A DNA stretch of 64,000 nt from contig NZ_NQMR01000034.1 of the NCBI RefSeq assembly GCF_002276045.1, positions 1 to 64,000 on the forward strand, written 5' to 3'. The notes below the pieces were generated by a model, which did not search any database, was not told where the DNA came from, and saw nothing but the letters and a program-made list of their open reading frames with translations. Source of the DNA: Pseudoalteromonas sp. NBT06-2. Lineage in GTDB: Bacteria > Pseudomonadota > Gammaproteobacteria > Enterobacterales > Alteromonadaceae. Positions 38,532 to 47,044 of the stretch are shown here, piece by piece (the stretch's first letter is position 1; every line of letters starts with the position of its first letter). A program made the translations under genes and the position numbers.

Positions 38532-40220
38532 ATGATAATGTTTAAAGAATCAGATTTAAATAATGCAAATCTTTGTCGGCACTTAAAAAGTGCCGCAGTT
38601 AAAATGCCCTCAAGCTTAGCTGTTGCAGTTCAAAAAAGTCATTTTTGTAAACTTAATTATGATGAAATTGATTTTAAGACCTTAAATGAAAAAAGTGATG
38701 CAATTGCATACGCTTTAAATGCTTATGGCGTAAAGCAAGGCATGAAAGCTGTTTTAATGGTAACACCTAGCTTAGATTTTTTTGCTTTAACTTTTGCATT
38801 GTTTAAAGCTGGTATTATTCCTATTCTTGTCGATCCCGGAATGGGTGTTAAAAATCTTAAACAATGTTTTCTTGAATCGAAACCAGATGTTTTTATTGGC
38901 ATACCAAAAGCACAGATCGCCCGAAAACTATTTTCATGGGGTAAAAAAAGTGTAAAACATGTTATAACCGTTGGTGGTAACGAGATTGTTTATCGCTTCA
39001 CGGGGCAAATGACATTAAATCAATTATTAGCGAAATACCCAGTTAATGCGCCTTATCCAATGGTGACATTGGCTGATGATGATATGTCTGCAATTTTATT
39101 TACCAGTGGAAGTACTGGTGTGCCAAAAGGTGTTGTTTATAGCCATAGAATGTTTGAAGCACAAATTAGCGCGCTTAAAAATGATTATGAAATAAAACCG
39201 GGTGAAAGAGACTTAGCTACATTCCCTTTATTTTCGTTGTTTGGCCCTGCGTTAGGCATGGCCTCAATTGTGCCAGATATGGACGCAAGCAAGCCTATTA
39301 CAGCAAACCCCAAATATATATTTTCAGCTATTGAAAAATATCAATGTAGTAATTTATTTGCCAATCCGGCTTTAATTGAAGTTTTAGGCAAAGCAGGTGA
39401 AAAAAAATCTCATAAACTAACGAGTTTACAACGTGTTATATCAGCAGGTGCGCCTGCTACCTTAGCCTCAATTAAAACTTTTAGTAAAATGCTTAATACC
39501 AATGTAGAAGTACTTAATTCTTACGGTGCAACTGAATCATTACCTTTAACAAAAATCGGCAGTGAAGCTTTGCTTAAAACCAAAGAGATTACAAATAATG
39601 GTGGTGGTATTTGTGTAGGTAAACCTGTTGAAGGTGTAAATATTGAAATTATTAATATTACAGAAGATGATATTGTAGATTGGAACACTGTAATAAATAC
39701 GGATATATTATTAAAACCAAACCAAATTGGTGAAATTGTTGTTAAAGGCCCTATGGTAAGTCGTACTTATTATGAACGTAAAAGTGCAACTACATCGGCA
39801 AAGATAAAAGATGATGGTCAAGTTCGCCACAGAATGGGTGACTTAGGTTATTTAGATGACCAAGGCCTGCTTTGGATGTGTGGACGAAAAGCTCATAGAA
39901 TAGAAACCAACCATGAAGTATTATTTTCAATTCCTTGTGAGCGTATTTTTAATACTCATAAAGCAGTTAAGCGTTCGGCATTAGTAGCAGTAACAAATAA
40001 CAATGTTACACAGCCTATTTTATGTATTGAGTTAGAAAACGGATTTCGAATTTCTGAAAAAATATTATTTGGTGAATTAAAGCAAATAGGCGCTAAATTT
40101 ACCCAAACTCAAAATATTACTGACTTTTTAATCCATCCTGACTTTCCGGTAGATATTCGCCATAACGCTAAAATATTTCGTGAAAAACTAGCCGTTTGGG
40201 CACAAAATAAAAAGAACTAA
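38532..40220 (+). CDS. oleC: OleC, beta-lactone synthetase (AMP-ligase fold)
   Basis: A 562-residue acyl-adenylating enzyme that converts the 2-alkyl-3-hydroxyalkanoate to a beta-lactone using ATP. The P-loop-like motif is [31 protein letters not shown] is the A5 motif and [20 protein letters not shown] is the A7/A8 region. The C-terminal subdomain is short and has [16 protein letters not shown] with the conserved lysine region (A10-like). It follows oleB by 6 bp and precedes oleD by 3 bp, so it is cotranscribed. Confidence 0.93.
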   Translation: MIMFKESDLNNANLCRHLKSAAVKMPSSLAVAVQKSHFCKLNYDEIDFKTLNEKSDAIAYALNAYGVKQGMKAVLMVTPSLDFFALTFALFKAGIIPILVDPGMGVKNLKQCFLESKPDVFIGIPKAQIARKLFSWGKKSVKHVITVGGNEIVYRFTGQMTLNQLLAKYPVNAPYPMVTLADDDMSAILFTSGSTGVPKGVVYSHRMFEAQISALKNDYEIKPGERDLATFPLFSLFGPALGMASIVPDMDASKPITANPKYIFSAIEKYQCSNLFANPALIEVLGKAGEKKSHKLTSLQRVISAGAPATLASIKTFSKMLNTNVEVLNSYGATESLPLTKIGSEALLKTKEITNNGGGICVGKPVEGVNIEIINITEDDIVDWNTVINTDILLKPNQIGEIVVKGPMVSRTYYERKSATTSAKIKDDGQVRHRMGDLGYLDDQGLLWMCGRKAHRIETNHEVLFSIPCERIFNTHKAVKRSALVAVTNNNVTQPILCIELENGFRISEKILFGELKQIGAKFTQTQNITDFLIHPDFPVDIRHNAKIFREKLAVWAQNKKN

Positions 40221-40223
40221 ACA

Positions 40224-41288
40224 ATGATTGATAACCAGATATACCCGCAAGATGAAAAGTTAATATCAGCTCTCAATATTTTAAAAAACAAGGCTAATCA
40301 TGTATTCGTAACTGGTGCTGGTGGCTTTTTAGGTGAGTCAATATGTCGTTTTTTGTGCTCTGCCAATATCAAAGTGACAGGTTTTGCACGCTCTGACTAT
40401 GACAATTTAGAAAAAATGGGTGTGCGAATGATCAAAGGTGATATTGCATCTAAAGATCAATTGATAAAAGCCATGACAGGCTGCGATTTAGTATTTCATG
40501 TTGCTTCAAAAGCGGGCGTATGGGGCAGTAAATCTGATTATTTTACTCCTAATGTACAGGGCGTTAAAAACATCATTGAAGCATGCAAAAAATTAGGTAT
40601 TAAAAACTTGGTTTATACCAGCACACCGAGTGTTACTTTTTCAGGTATTGATGAAGCAGGCATAGATGAAAGCTTTCCTTATGCGAAACAGTTTTTAAAT
40701 TATTACGGTGAATCAAAAGCAGTTGCTGAAAAAATGGTACTTGAAGCAAATAATACCCTGCTTAAAACGGTTGCCATTCGACCGCATTTGATTTGGGGGC
40801 CTAATGATCCTCATCTAGTGCCTAGAGTCATTGAACGGGCTAAAGCAGGTCGTTTAAAGTTAGTAGGTAAGCAAGATAAGCTTGTTGATACCATTTATGT
40901 CGACAATGCAGCTTACGCACATATTTTAGCCGCGGTGAATTTATTTACTGTTAATGCAAAATGTTTAGGTAAAGCCTATTTTGTGAGTAATGATCAGCCT
41001 ATTACAATGGCAAGCATGCTAAATAAAATATTATATTGCGTTAATTTGCCTAAAGTAACAAAACGAGTACCTTCTTCAGTTGCTTATTTTTTAGGGTCTT
41101 TACTAGAAAGAATATATTTATTACTTGGTAAAAGGCAGGAACCTATTATGACACGCTTTGTTGCCAGACAACTATCGACGAGTCATTACTTTAATATTGA
41201 CGCGATAAAAAATGATCTGGGTTACCGCCCTTTAATATCCATTGATGAAGGCATGTTACGTCTAAAAAAGTCCTTAGAAAATAAATAA
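40224..41288 (+). CDS. oleD: OleD, NADPH-dependent 2-alkyl-3-ketoalkanoate reductase
   Basis: A 354-residue extended short-chain dehydrogenase that reduces the OleA product to the beta-hydroxy acid. The dinucleotide motif is VTGAGGFLGESICRFL near residue 30. The catalytic pair is Tyr-x3-Lys in YYGESKAVAEKM, with the serine/threonine in VYTSTPSVTFSG. RPHLIWGPNDPHLVPR and DTIYVDNAAYAH are typical of the family. It closes the four-gene ole operon; with all four genes intact, synthesis of a long-chain polyene or alkene is expected (in several marine Alteromonadales a C31 nonaene is known). Confidence 0.94.
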   Translation: MIDNQIYPQDEKLISALNILKNKANHVFVTGAGGFLGESICRFLCSANIKVTGFARSDYDNLEKMGVRMIKGDIASKDQLIKAMTGCDLVFHVASKAGVWGSKSDYFTPNVQGVKNIIEACKKLGIKNLVYTSTPSVTFSGIDEAGIDESFPYAKQFLNYYGESKAVAEKMVLEANNTLLKTVAIRPHLIWGPNDPHLVPRVIERAKAGRLKLVGKQDKLVDTIYVDNAAYAHILAAVNLFTVNAKCLGKAYFVSNDQPITMASMLNKILYCVNLPKVTKRVPSSVAYFLGSLLERIYLLLGKRQEPIMTRFVARQLSTSHYFNIDAIKNDLGYRPLISIDEGMLRLKKSLENK

Positions 41289-41320
41289 TCATTACATTTC
41301 ATACAAGAGTTATTACAAAA

Positions 41321-41722
41321 ATGAGCGAAATTTTTCACCATCCAGTGCAAATTTATTATGAAGATACAGATCACTCTGGTGTAGTCTACCACCCTAATTT
41401 TTTAAAGTATTTTGAACGTGCACGAGAGCATGTCATTGATAGTGATAAGTTAGCTAAACTTTGGAGTGAAAAAGGCCTAGGTTTTGCAGTATATAAAGCA
41501 AATTTGATTTTCCAAGATGGCGTTGAATTTGCCGAAGTGTGTGATATTAGAACGAATTTTGAATTTGAAGGTAAATACAAAACATTATGGCGTCAAGAAG
41601 TATGGCGTCCAGGTGCTAAAAAACCTGCTGTGATAGGTGATATTGAAATGGTTTGTTTAGATAAAGAAAAACGTTTACAGCCTATACCTGAAGAAATTTT
41701 GAACCCACTATCTGTTTTGTAG
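41321..41722 (+). CDS. YbgC-like acyl-CoA thioesterase (hot-dog fold)
   Basis: A 133-residue 4-hydroxybenzoyl-CoA thioesterase family protein. The active-site motif is YYEDTDHSGVVYHPNFLKYFERAR, with the catalytic Asp in EDTD. GLGFAVYKANLIFQDGVEFAE and the C-terminal IGDIEMVCLD complete the fold. Length is normal (YbgC, 134). It follows oleD by 32 bp on the same strand and may be cotranscribed, so it could trim or recycle acyl-CoAs around olefin synthesis. It is not the ybgC of the tol-pal operon by position. Confidence 0.87.
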   Translation: MSEIFHHPVQIYYEDTDHSGVVYHPNFLKYFERAREHVIDSDKLAKLWSEKGLGFAVYKANLIFQDGVEFAEVCDIRTNFEFEGKYKTLWRQEVWRPGAKKPAVIGDIEMVCLDKEKRLQPIPEEILNPLSVL

Positions 41723-41749
41723 GTCACAATCTTGTTTTTTGTATCATCT

Positions 41750-42022
41750 TCATTTTTTATCTGAGTGCATGATAGCATCTTGTGAAACACCATTGTTATA
41801 GCTTATTTCTCCTGATTTATGCTCTTTGGTTAAGTAATAACCATAACTGACTGATTTATCGCTATGGTATTGTGTGCCATCAATAGTGCACATTAATTCG
41901 TTGGATAAATACGTTAGATAAAATAACGCGAAGAATATTTTTTCAGCTTCTGTACAAACTTTAAGAAGCTGATTGTTAATTTGACCTAAAATCGTTGTAT
42001 TGACAATTAGTAAAATAATAAA
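41750..42022 (-). pseudogene. Open frame without a start, downstream of the MarR gene
   Basis: About 90 codons on the minus strand stay open from just after the MarR gene to a TGA at 41750-41752. The product has protein-like composition (LKVCTEAEKIFFALFYLTYL; GYYLTKEHKSGEISYNNGV). There is no ATG until residue 44 of the frame, and no GTG or TTG earlier. It could be a gene whose start has been lost, or chance. The family is not recognised. It fills most of the 309-bp gap after the thioesterase. Confidence 0.3.
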
Positions 42023-42031
42023 TTATTTTTA

Positions 42032-42598
42032 TTAACCAATATTTTCATGCTCTATACATATAAGTGCGATATCACTCAGAGTCAGTGGCACTTTAACCAA
42101 TTTACAATAAAAGCTATCATCACTTATTTTCTCGTTGTAACGACAAGAATTACACGTGCCAAAAGACTTCATATTATTCGATTTAATGAACGACATTAAT
42201 AGCAACTTTAGTGACGCCTCTATCTCTTTTTGTTGTATATAAGATAAATCTTGACAAGCGTTTACAAACATTTTTGGTGGGATATTATCTTGAAATAATT
42301 TACTCCCCTGTTCGGTAACCTTTATATGAGTTATTCGTCTATCATTGATATCTGATTCCTTTAGAACCAGTCCCTTTCTTTCAAGAACCTTTATTGTTTG
42401 CGACACAGTACCTTTGGTTTGTCCTAAATATCGGGTAACTGCCATAGGGGTATCCGAAAATTGGTTGCAAACAGATAAATAGCCCAATACTTCAAGTTGA
42501 ACTGGTTGTAATCCATGCTCAGAACCGGCTTGACGGGCGCTTACCTTCAAGAGTTCGGCAATGCGCTCTATGTAATTATAAATATTTTTTGTTTTCAT
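42032..42598 (-). CDS. MarR-family regulator with a four-cysteine C-terminal cluster
   Basis: A 188-residue winged-helix regulator. Residues 1-100 are the MarR core (LQPVQLEVLGYLSVC, YLGQTKGTVSQTIKVLERKG, DRRITHIKVTEQG). The C-terminus adds Cys149-x2-Cys152-x12-Cys165-x15-Cys181 (GTCNSCRYNE, DSFYCKLVKVPL, ICIEHE), fit to bind a metal or Fe-S centre or to sense oxidants. The start is ATG 42598; the longer TTG start at 42634 would lie inside the promoter region. It is divergent from the Rof-like gene. Operator-like sequences lie in the shared region and before the secreted-protein gene, so it probably controls itself and these two promoters. Confidence 0.85.
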   Translation of the reverse strand: MKTKNIYNYIERIAELLKVSARQAGSEHGLQPVQLEVLGYLSVCNQFSDTPMAVTRYLGQTKGTVSQTIKVLERKGLVLKESDINDRRITHIKVTEQGSKLFQDNIPPKMFVNACQDLSYIQQKEIEASLKLLLMSFIKSNNMKSFGTCNSCRYNEKISDDSFYCKLVKVPLTLSDIALICIEHENIG

Positions 42599-42602
42599 AA
42601 TT

Positions 42603-42617
42603 ATTATAGTATCGACT
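42603..42617. promoter_or_regulatory. Box A, upstream element shared with the 43.5-kb promoter; also the marR -10
   Basis: TATAGTATCGACT at 42605-42617 has a near copy, TATAGTATCGATT, at 43470-43482. Read on the minus strand, 42608-42603 is TATAAT, only four bases before the marR ATG at 42598. Transcription from it would begin at or next to the ATG. This suggests a leaderless marR mRNA and autoregulation through the overlapping TCGAC half-site. Confidence 0.5.
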
Positions 42618-42627
42618 AGCAACAAAG

Positions 42628-42674
42628 TTGACAAGCGTTAATTTATTAATTACATTAAGTTTCGACTCGAAACT
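42628..42674 (+). promoter_or_regulatory. Promoter and palindromic operator of the Rof-like gene
   Basis: TTGACA at 42628-42633 is followed, after exactly 17 bp, by TACATT at 42651-42656, a good sigma-70 promoter. The predicted start near 42663 lies inside AGTTTCGACTCGAAACT (42658-42674), a perfect palindrome around a central C. This is the right size and place for a MarR-type repressor site. The resulting leader before the Rof-like ATG is about 125 nt. Confidence 0.65.
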
Positions 42675-42788
42675 AATTTTGGTTTGTTAGTTTTTGTGAT
42701 TTTTAAAATGTTACCGAAATTAAAAAGTTCTATTTTCGCTGGCATGATGTGTACTTTGATTATGTGTTGATAAAGAGGAAAATAAATA

Positions 42789-43058
42789 ATGAGTAACTTA
42801 ATTTTAAAGTGTGACCTACATGACTACTTGGAAATTGCTTGTATTTATAAGATAACTGTTGAATTAACACTGAAAAATGGAGTGCATATTGTTGGCACAC
42901 CTATTACAACAGGCGTTAATAAAGAGTCTGGTGAATACCTCGTAGTTCAAATAAAACATGGAGTTGAGGATGTTTCTATCCCTTTGTTGTCTCTACAATC
43001 AATGCGAGCTATATCATCTAATTCACATTTTGACAAAATTGAGTTTACTCATGAATAA
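42789..43058 (+). CDS. rof: Rof (YaeO)-like Rho-binding antiterminator
   Basis: An 89-residue protein. It opens with the Rof pattern CDLHDYLEIACIYKITVELT, followed by the beta-barrel with GEYLVVQIKHG and IPLLSLQSMRAI. Rof binds Rho at its primary RNA site and reduces termination. AAGAGG lies 10 bp before the ATG. The promoter upstream carries a palindrome over the start site. In E. coli rof is elsewhere; here it is divergent from a MarR regulator. Its partner Rho is not in the window. It could lower Rho termination when the regulator is released (inferred). Confidence 0.82.
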   Translation: MSNLILKCDLHDYLEIACIYKITVELTLKNGVHIVGTPITTGVNKESGEYLVVQIKHGVEDVSIPLLSLQSMRAISSNSHFDKIEFTHE

Positions 43059-43116
43059 ACTACTAGCAAAGAGAGGAACATATCCTCTACTGTTTAATTG
43101 GTAAAGGTTTTCGTTC

Positions 43117-43151
43117 GTCAACTCAAAAGTATCCGCCATTTTTGAGTTGAC
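43117..43151. terminator. Perfect 12-bp hairpin after the Rof-like gene
   Basis: GTCAACTCAAAA at 43117-43128 is exactly complementary to TTTTGAGTTGAC at 43140-43151 (11-nt loop). It lies 58 bp past the stop. There is no long T-run after it on the plus strand, so it is either a weak terminator, an mRNA-stabilising hairpin, or a DNA site. Confidence 0.55.
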
Positions 43152-43261
43152 TTGTGCGTCTAATATCACTCTAAAGCAACTCTGATTATTTTATCCCAAC
43201 GCCTACTATTTTGTACATTTAAATACTATTGTTTTATGGTAAGTGCGTATATTTGAAAACA

Positions 43262-43438
43262 ATGCCATTAACCTTTCAACCTGTAAACAAAAACATTCTT
43301 GAATTCCCTCCATTAGGAAAGTCGCGTTTAAATAGAAGAAGGGTTAACGAGTTAGATTTCATACTGACCTCAGATCTATTTAATGGGTTAACTTATTTTA
43401 AAAGTTTAGATGTTTTTCTCAAAGCCTTAATTAAATAA
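43262..43438 (+). other. Doubtful 58-codon frame in a 510-bp intergenic region
   Basis: The frame starts at ATG 43262 (MPLTFQPVNKNILEFPP) and ends LDVFLKALIK. The middle is basic (GKSRLNRRRVNEL). There is no ribosome site before the ATG, and I recognise no family. It may be a remnant of a larger protein. The rest of 43059-43567 holds the hairpin at 43117 and the promoter at 43470-43545. Confidence 0.25.
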
Positions 43439-43469
43439 TACCAAGCTAAATAAAAAACAGAGCAAAAAT

Positions 43470-43545
43470 TATAGTATCGATTGATTAATTTTTTGTTGAC
43501 AATTTGCGAACATGCTTGTAAGTTGACTTTGTGTCGACTCGATAT
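43470..43545 (+). promoter_or_regulatory. Promoter and operator of the secreted-protein gene, same layout as the rof promoter
   Basis: The elements follow the order seen upstream of the Rof-like gene: box A (TATAGTATCGATT, 43470-43482), TTGACA (43496-43501), a weak -10 (TAAGTT, 43519-43524, 17-bp spacing), and TGTCGACTCGATA (43532-43544) over the expected start site. The core TCGACTCGA matches the centre of the palindrome at 42658-42674. The shared arrangement indicates control by one repressor, most simply the adjacent MarR protein. Confidence 0.6.
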
Positions 43546-43567
43546 TAAGTTGCACTAAAAGGAAAAT

Positions 43568-44320
43568 ATGATGAAGAAGTTAATTTCAGTTGCAACAGTA
43601 ATAGCAGTTGCTCTATCTCTTTCAGTATGCGCTCATGATAATGCCAAACATAAAGGAGGTATTATGTCGGCTAAAAACGAAACTGTATTGGCTCCTTTTG
43701 ATATCGTTCATACTAAAATATCCACAGCGGGTAATGTAGCGACATTTCACATGGCGGTATCTGGGCAAGCAGGTATCAATAAGCCGGCAGTGACAGGGAA
43801 ATTGGCTGGCAGTGATGTGTTCTCCTATGTATGGCCTACATCGATCAATAGCTATGATGTCGGATTTGAAAAGAATGCCGGAATTCTAGCTTTGGCTGTT
43901 ACTACACACCCAGATTTTGATGACACCCCGTTGTTTGATGAAAACGGCGACGGAAATACAGCTAATGATGGCAATATATGGCATAGCCATTGGGTCGTAC
44001 TGCAACCGAATGAGTTATGTGGTAAAGGAGCTCTAGGAGTGGTAGACATTCCAGAAGGAAAATCCCCACGTTTGCCAAAAACCTGGCCTGGTTTCCCCAT
44101 ATTGCTAGATAGCCCTGGCTGGAATCCAACCATGAACGCTGAGACTGTTGAGGTGCGTATTCCTTTTGAAGATATTGGTGTTGTAGCGGGTGCAAGTTTC
44201 GATGGTGTAACTGCTGGTTTGAGGGTTAATCAAAGTGTACACGCGCCACTATTGTGTGTTGTTGATGTTATGGATGTAGCTTCAGGTGATTTAAGTCTAC
44301 CAGGGAAAACCAACATATAA
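43568..44320 (+). CDS. Exported protein of unknown function in the MarR-redoxin module
   Basis: A 250-residue protein with AAAAGGA upstream and a signal peptide (MMKKLISVATVIAVALSLSV, cleavage likely after CAHD or nearby). The mature part is mostly beta-strand in pattern: FDIVHTKISTAGNVATFHMA, DVFSYVWPTSINSYDVGF, then an acidic Ca-like stretch (DENGDGNTANDGNIWHSHWV) and VEVRIPFEDIGV. His-rich places (HDNAKHKGG, WHSHW) and two mature cysteines (ELCGKG, LLCVVD) could bind metal. No known family comes to mind. It has an operator-like box in its promoter and precedes a thioredoxin-like gene by 138 bp. Confidence 0.75.
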   Translation: MMKKLISVATVIAVALSLSVCAHDNAKHKGGIMSAKNETVLAPFDIVHTKISTAGNVATFHMAVSGQAGINKPAVTGKLAGSDVFSYVWPTSINSYDVGFEKNAGILALAVTTHPDFDDTPLFDENGDGNTANDGNIWHSHWVVLQPNELCGKGALGVVDIPEGKSPRLPKTWPGFPILLDSPGWNPTMNAETVEVRIPFEDIGVVAGASFDGVTAGLRVNQSVHAPLLCVVDVMDVASGDLSLPGKTNI

Positions 44321-44364
44321 TAGACTGAGTATGAAAGTAAAAAATACTATTTAGGCAAGATTAA

Positions 44365-44415
44365 AACGGCGAATAAAAGCTATTTACATTAAGTAAATTA
44401 GCATTTTGAACCGTT
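44365..44415 (+). other. Imperfect hairpin between the exported-protein and redoxin genes
   Basis: GCTATTTAC (44379-44387) pairs with GTAAATTAGC (44393-44402) with one bulge, and AACGG (44365-44369) with CCGTT (44411-44415) extends the stem. There is no T-run. In an mRNA covering both genes it could slow 3' decay or tune read-through into the redoxin gene. Confidence 0.4.
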
Positions 44416-44458
44416 ATTCCTGATCTATTGTTTTACAATATTTAAAAAGGTTATTATT

Positions 44459-45004
44459 ATGTCATCTTTAGATTTTTCTTTAGCACCTGAATTAATAGTC
44501 AGCGATTGGATAAACACAACAGATTCTTTATCACTTGAGAAGTTGAAAGGCCAGTTAATAGTGATATACGCATTTCAAATGTTATGCCCAGGATGTGTAT
44601 CTCACAGCATACCACAGGCCAAAAAAGTGCATGAATATTATGCAGATAGTCCAGTTAAAATAATAGGTCTTCACTCAGTTTTTGAACATCATGAAGCGAT
44701 GAAAAAATACGCACTCGAAGTATTTAATCATGAGTATAAATTGGGTTTCCCTGTTGCTATTGATCAAGAATCAAAAGATGGTTTAATTCCTCAAACTATG
44801 CAGCGCTATAAACTTCGGGGAACACCTTCTTTAATCATTATTGATGAGCAGGGTCAACTACGACTCAACCATTTTGGTCATTTGGATGATTTGGTGGTGG
44901 GAAATATGATAGGATCGCTTTTAGCGAAGGAAGAGATCGCGACGAACGACAAGGAGGAGGTTTTATCAGCTTCAAGATGTAATGATGAGGGATGTAGTAT
45001 CTAG
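44459..45004 (+). CDS. Thioredoxin-like redoxin with CPGC active site
   Basis: A 181-residue cytoplasmic protein of the AhpC/TlpA-like thioredoxin fold. The active site is Cys43-Pro-Gly-Cys46 in FQMLCPGCVSHSIPQ. The cis-proline region is LRGTPSLIIIDEQG. A C-terminal tail carries a further pair in SRCNDEGCSI. There is no signal peptide or membrane anchor, unlike TlpA/ResA. AAAAAGG precedes the ATG. It is probably cotranscribed with the exported protein and is thereby under the MarR-type operator. Likely role: reducing disulfides or peroxides under the stress sensed by that regulator (inferred). Confidence 0.83.
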   Translation: MSSLDFSLAPELIVSDWINTTDSLSLEKLKGQLIVIYAFQMLCPGCVSHSIPQAKKVHEYYADSPVKIIGLHSVFEHHEAMKKYALEVFNHEYKLGFPVAIDQESKDGLIPQTMQRYKLRGTPSLIIIDEQGQLRLNHFGHLDDLVVGNMIGSLLAKEEIATNDKEEVLSASRCNDEGCSI

Positions 45005-45043
45005 TTTTTAACAATATATATGTCACTTAAAGTACTAAGGCTG

Positions 45044-45071
45044 TACGCTTTGTCTTTTTCGATAAAGCGTA
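45044..45071. terminator. Possible bidirectional terminator between convergent genes
   Basis: TACGCTTT (45044-45051) pairs with AAAGCGTA (45064-45071) around a 12-nt T-rich loop. It lies between the ends of the redoxin and ABC transporter genes. No T-run follows on either side, so the case is modest. Confidence 0.35.
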
Positions 45072-45168
45072 GCGCTATCAATTACAAAGTTTATAGTTGG
45101 CAAAACAGAACGTTTTTCGAATAATTACAAAAAATTTAAAGCATGTTCCATCTAGTTATTGTCAATAT

Positions 45169-46935
45169 TTAGCTCGCAGATTTATCAAATTGTAATTCAC
45201 ATAAGCGGTTATAAAGAGTGGAGGACTTTAACAAATCACTATGATTGCCTATATCTACAATTTCACCTTGATCCATCACAACAATTAAATCGGCATGTAA
45301 CACGGTTGCTAATCTATGAGCAATGATCACTGTTGTATGATTTTTCATTAGTTGATCAAGTGCAGCTTGAACATGGTGTTCGCTTTGTGCATCTAATGCG
45401 CTGGTGGCTTCATCTAGTAATAAGATATCAGGATCTTTTAATATGGCTCTAGCAAGGGCGATTCTTTGTTTTTGACCACCTGATAATCGAACACCTTGTT
45501 CACCCAAAAAACTACTATATCCATCAGGTAAATTTTCGATAAACTCATGGGCATGTGCTTGTTTGGCTGCATGAATAACCTCTTGCTCTGTAGCATTCGG
45601 TCTGCCATAGCGAATATTATGCCAAACGTCAGAACTAAATAATATTGGGTGTTGTGGCACCATACCCATAGAATGGCGCAATTCAGTTAAGGCAACTTGA
45701 CAAATATTAGTATTTTTAAGTTTTACTTGTCCTGATTGCGGATCATAGAATCTTTGCAATAGCTCAAACATGGTTGTTTTACCGGCTCCAGAAGGGCCGA
45801 CAAGCGCTATGGTTTGGCCATTGGCTATCTTCAGGTTAATATTTTTTAGGGCAGGAGAGTTGGGGCGTGATGGATAACTAAAATTAACATTCTCAAACTC
45901 AATATCTATTTGACTTGTTTGGTTTATCGGTTTTGGATTACCAGAAGTTGTAATATCGCTCTTTACTTTTAATAATTCTAATAAGCGGGTAGCGGAGCCT
46001 GCAGCTCGCTGTAATTCACCATATACTTCTGCAATTGTTGCTACCGACATGGCTACCATAATGGCGTAAAATACAAATGCACCGAGTTCACCGCCAGACA
46101 TTTTTCCTGATAAAACATCCATACCACCAATCCATAACATGAAACTAATAGCTGAAAATGTGAGAAATATAACGACAGCGATTAAAAATGAGCGTTGCTT
46201 TACACGTTTCTTTGCAACTTCAAAAGCTTTTTCTACTTCATCGCTAAATGCATTTTTTTCTTTTTCTTCATGATTGTAACTTTGAACAACTTTGATATTT
46301 TGAATTATTTCACCCACATAAGTACCTATATCTGCAATAGCATCTTGGCTACTAGCTGCTAGTTTTCTTACTTTACGACCGAAAACTATCATAGGAACTA
46401 ATATAAGAGGAACACAAACTAATACTATTGAGGTTAATTTTAGGTTTGTTATTAATAGCATAATAATGCCACCAATGAGCATCAGGAAACTACGTAGCGC
46501 CATTGAGAATGATGAACCTACTATAGATTGAAGTAAGGCGGTATCTGTGGTAAGTCGTGACATAATTTCACCACTTCTATTTTCTTCAAAGTAGCTAGGG
46601 TGCAAAGTGATAATTTTATTAAATACTGCTTTTCTGATATCACCACTGACACGCTCACCGAGTAGTGACATTAAGAAGAATCGACAGAAGGTGCCAATAG
46701 CTAATAAACTAATCATAATAATCAAAATTAAAATTGCAGAACTAAGTTGTTCTTGTGAACCGGCAATAAAACCGTTATCTATCACAAATTTGACGCCTTG
46801 CCCCAAAGATAAGTTAACCGCAGCGGTCAATAATAAGGCGATGAGTGCGCTAGCAACTATCATTTTATAAGGTTTTATAAATGCAAATATAGGCAATAAG
46901 CTTGTAAAAGCTTTTTCATTTATTTTGTCTGTCAT
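45169..46935 (-). CDS. ABC half-transporter, MsbA/multidrug exporter type
   Basis: A 588-residue fused permease-ATPase. Residues about 15-320 hold six membrane segments of the type I exporter domain (RSGEIMSRLTTDTALLQS is the coupling region). The ATPase has Walker A GPSGAGKTTMFELL, the signature LSGGQKQRIALARAIL, Walker B ILLLDEATSALD, and the switch IAHRLATV. It should dimerise and export a lipid or amphipathic compound. The usual msbA partner lpxK is not adjacent, so a drug/lipid exporter of unknown substrate is the safer call. It is convergent with the redoxin module and divergent from the hydratase gene. Confidence 0.9.
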   Translation of the reverse strand: MTDKINEKAFTSLLPIFAFIKPYKMIVASALIALLLTAAVNLSLGQGVKFVIDNGFIAGSQEQLSSAILILIIMISLLAIGTFCRFFLMSLLGERVSGDIRKAVFNKIITLHPSYFEENRSGEIMSRLTTDTALLQSIVGSSFSMALRSFLMLIGGIIMLLITNLKLTSIVLVCVPLILVPMIVFGRKVRKLAASSQDAIADIGTYVGEIIQNIKVVQSYNHEEKEKNAFSDEVEKAFEVAKKRVKQRSFLIAVVIFLTFSAISFMLWIGGMDVLSGKMSGGELGAFVFYAIMVAMSVATIAEVYGELQRAAGSATRLLELLKVKSDITTSGNPKPINQTSQIDIEFENVNFSYPSRPNSPALKNINLKIANGQTIALVGPSGAGKTTMFELLQRFYDPQSGQVKLKNTNICQVALTELRHSMGMVPQHPILFSSDVWHNIRYGRPNATEQEVIHAAKQAHAHEFIENLPDGYSSFLGEQGVRLSGGQKQRIALARAILKDPDILLLDEATSALDAQSEHHVQAALDQLMKNHTTVIIAHRLATVLHADLIVVMDQGEIVDIGNHSDLLKSSTLYNRLCELQFDKSAS

Positions 46936-47044
46936 TATTAGTTCAATTTAAGAGCTTTATATATAAATGGATGTGAAATAGTTAAATTCAAGTCAGGTTA
47001 ACTATGATAGGATTTTATTATATGTATCTAAATGTAAATAGGTT

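Noticed and set aside
43852-44195. Two minus-strand frames opposite the exported protein
   Set aside because: Both lie wholly within the exported-protein gene, with no protein-like domain order and no ribosome sites.
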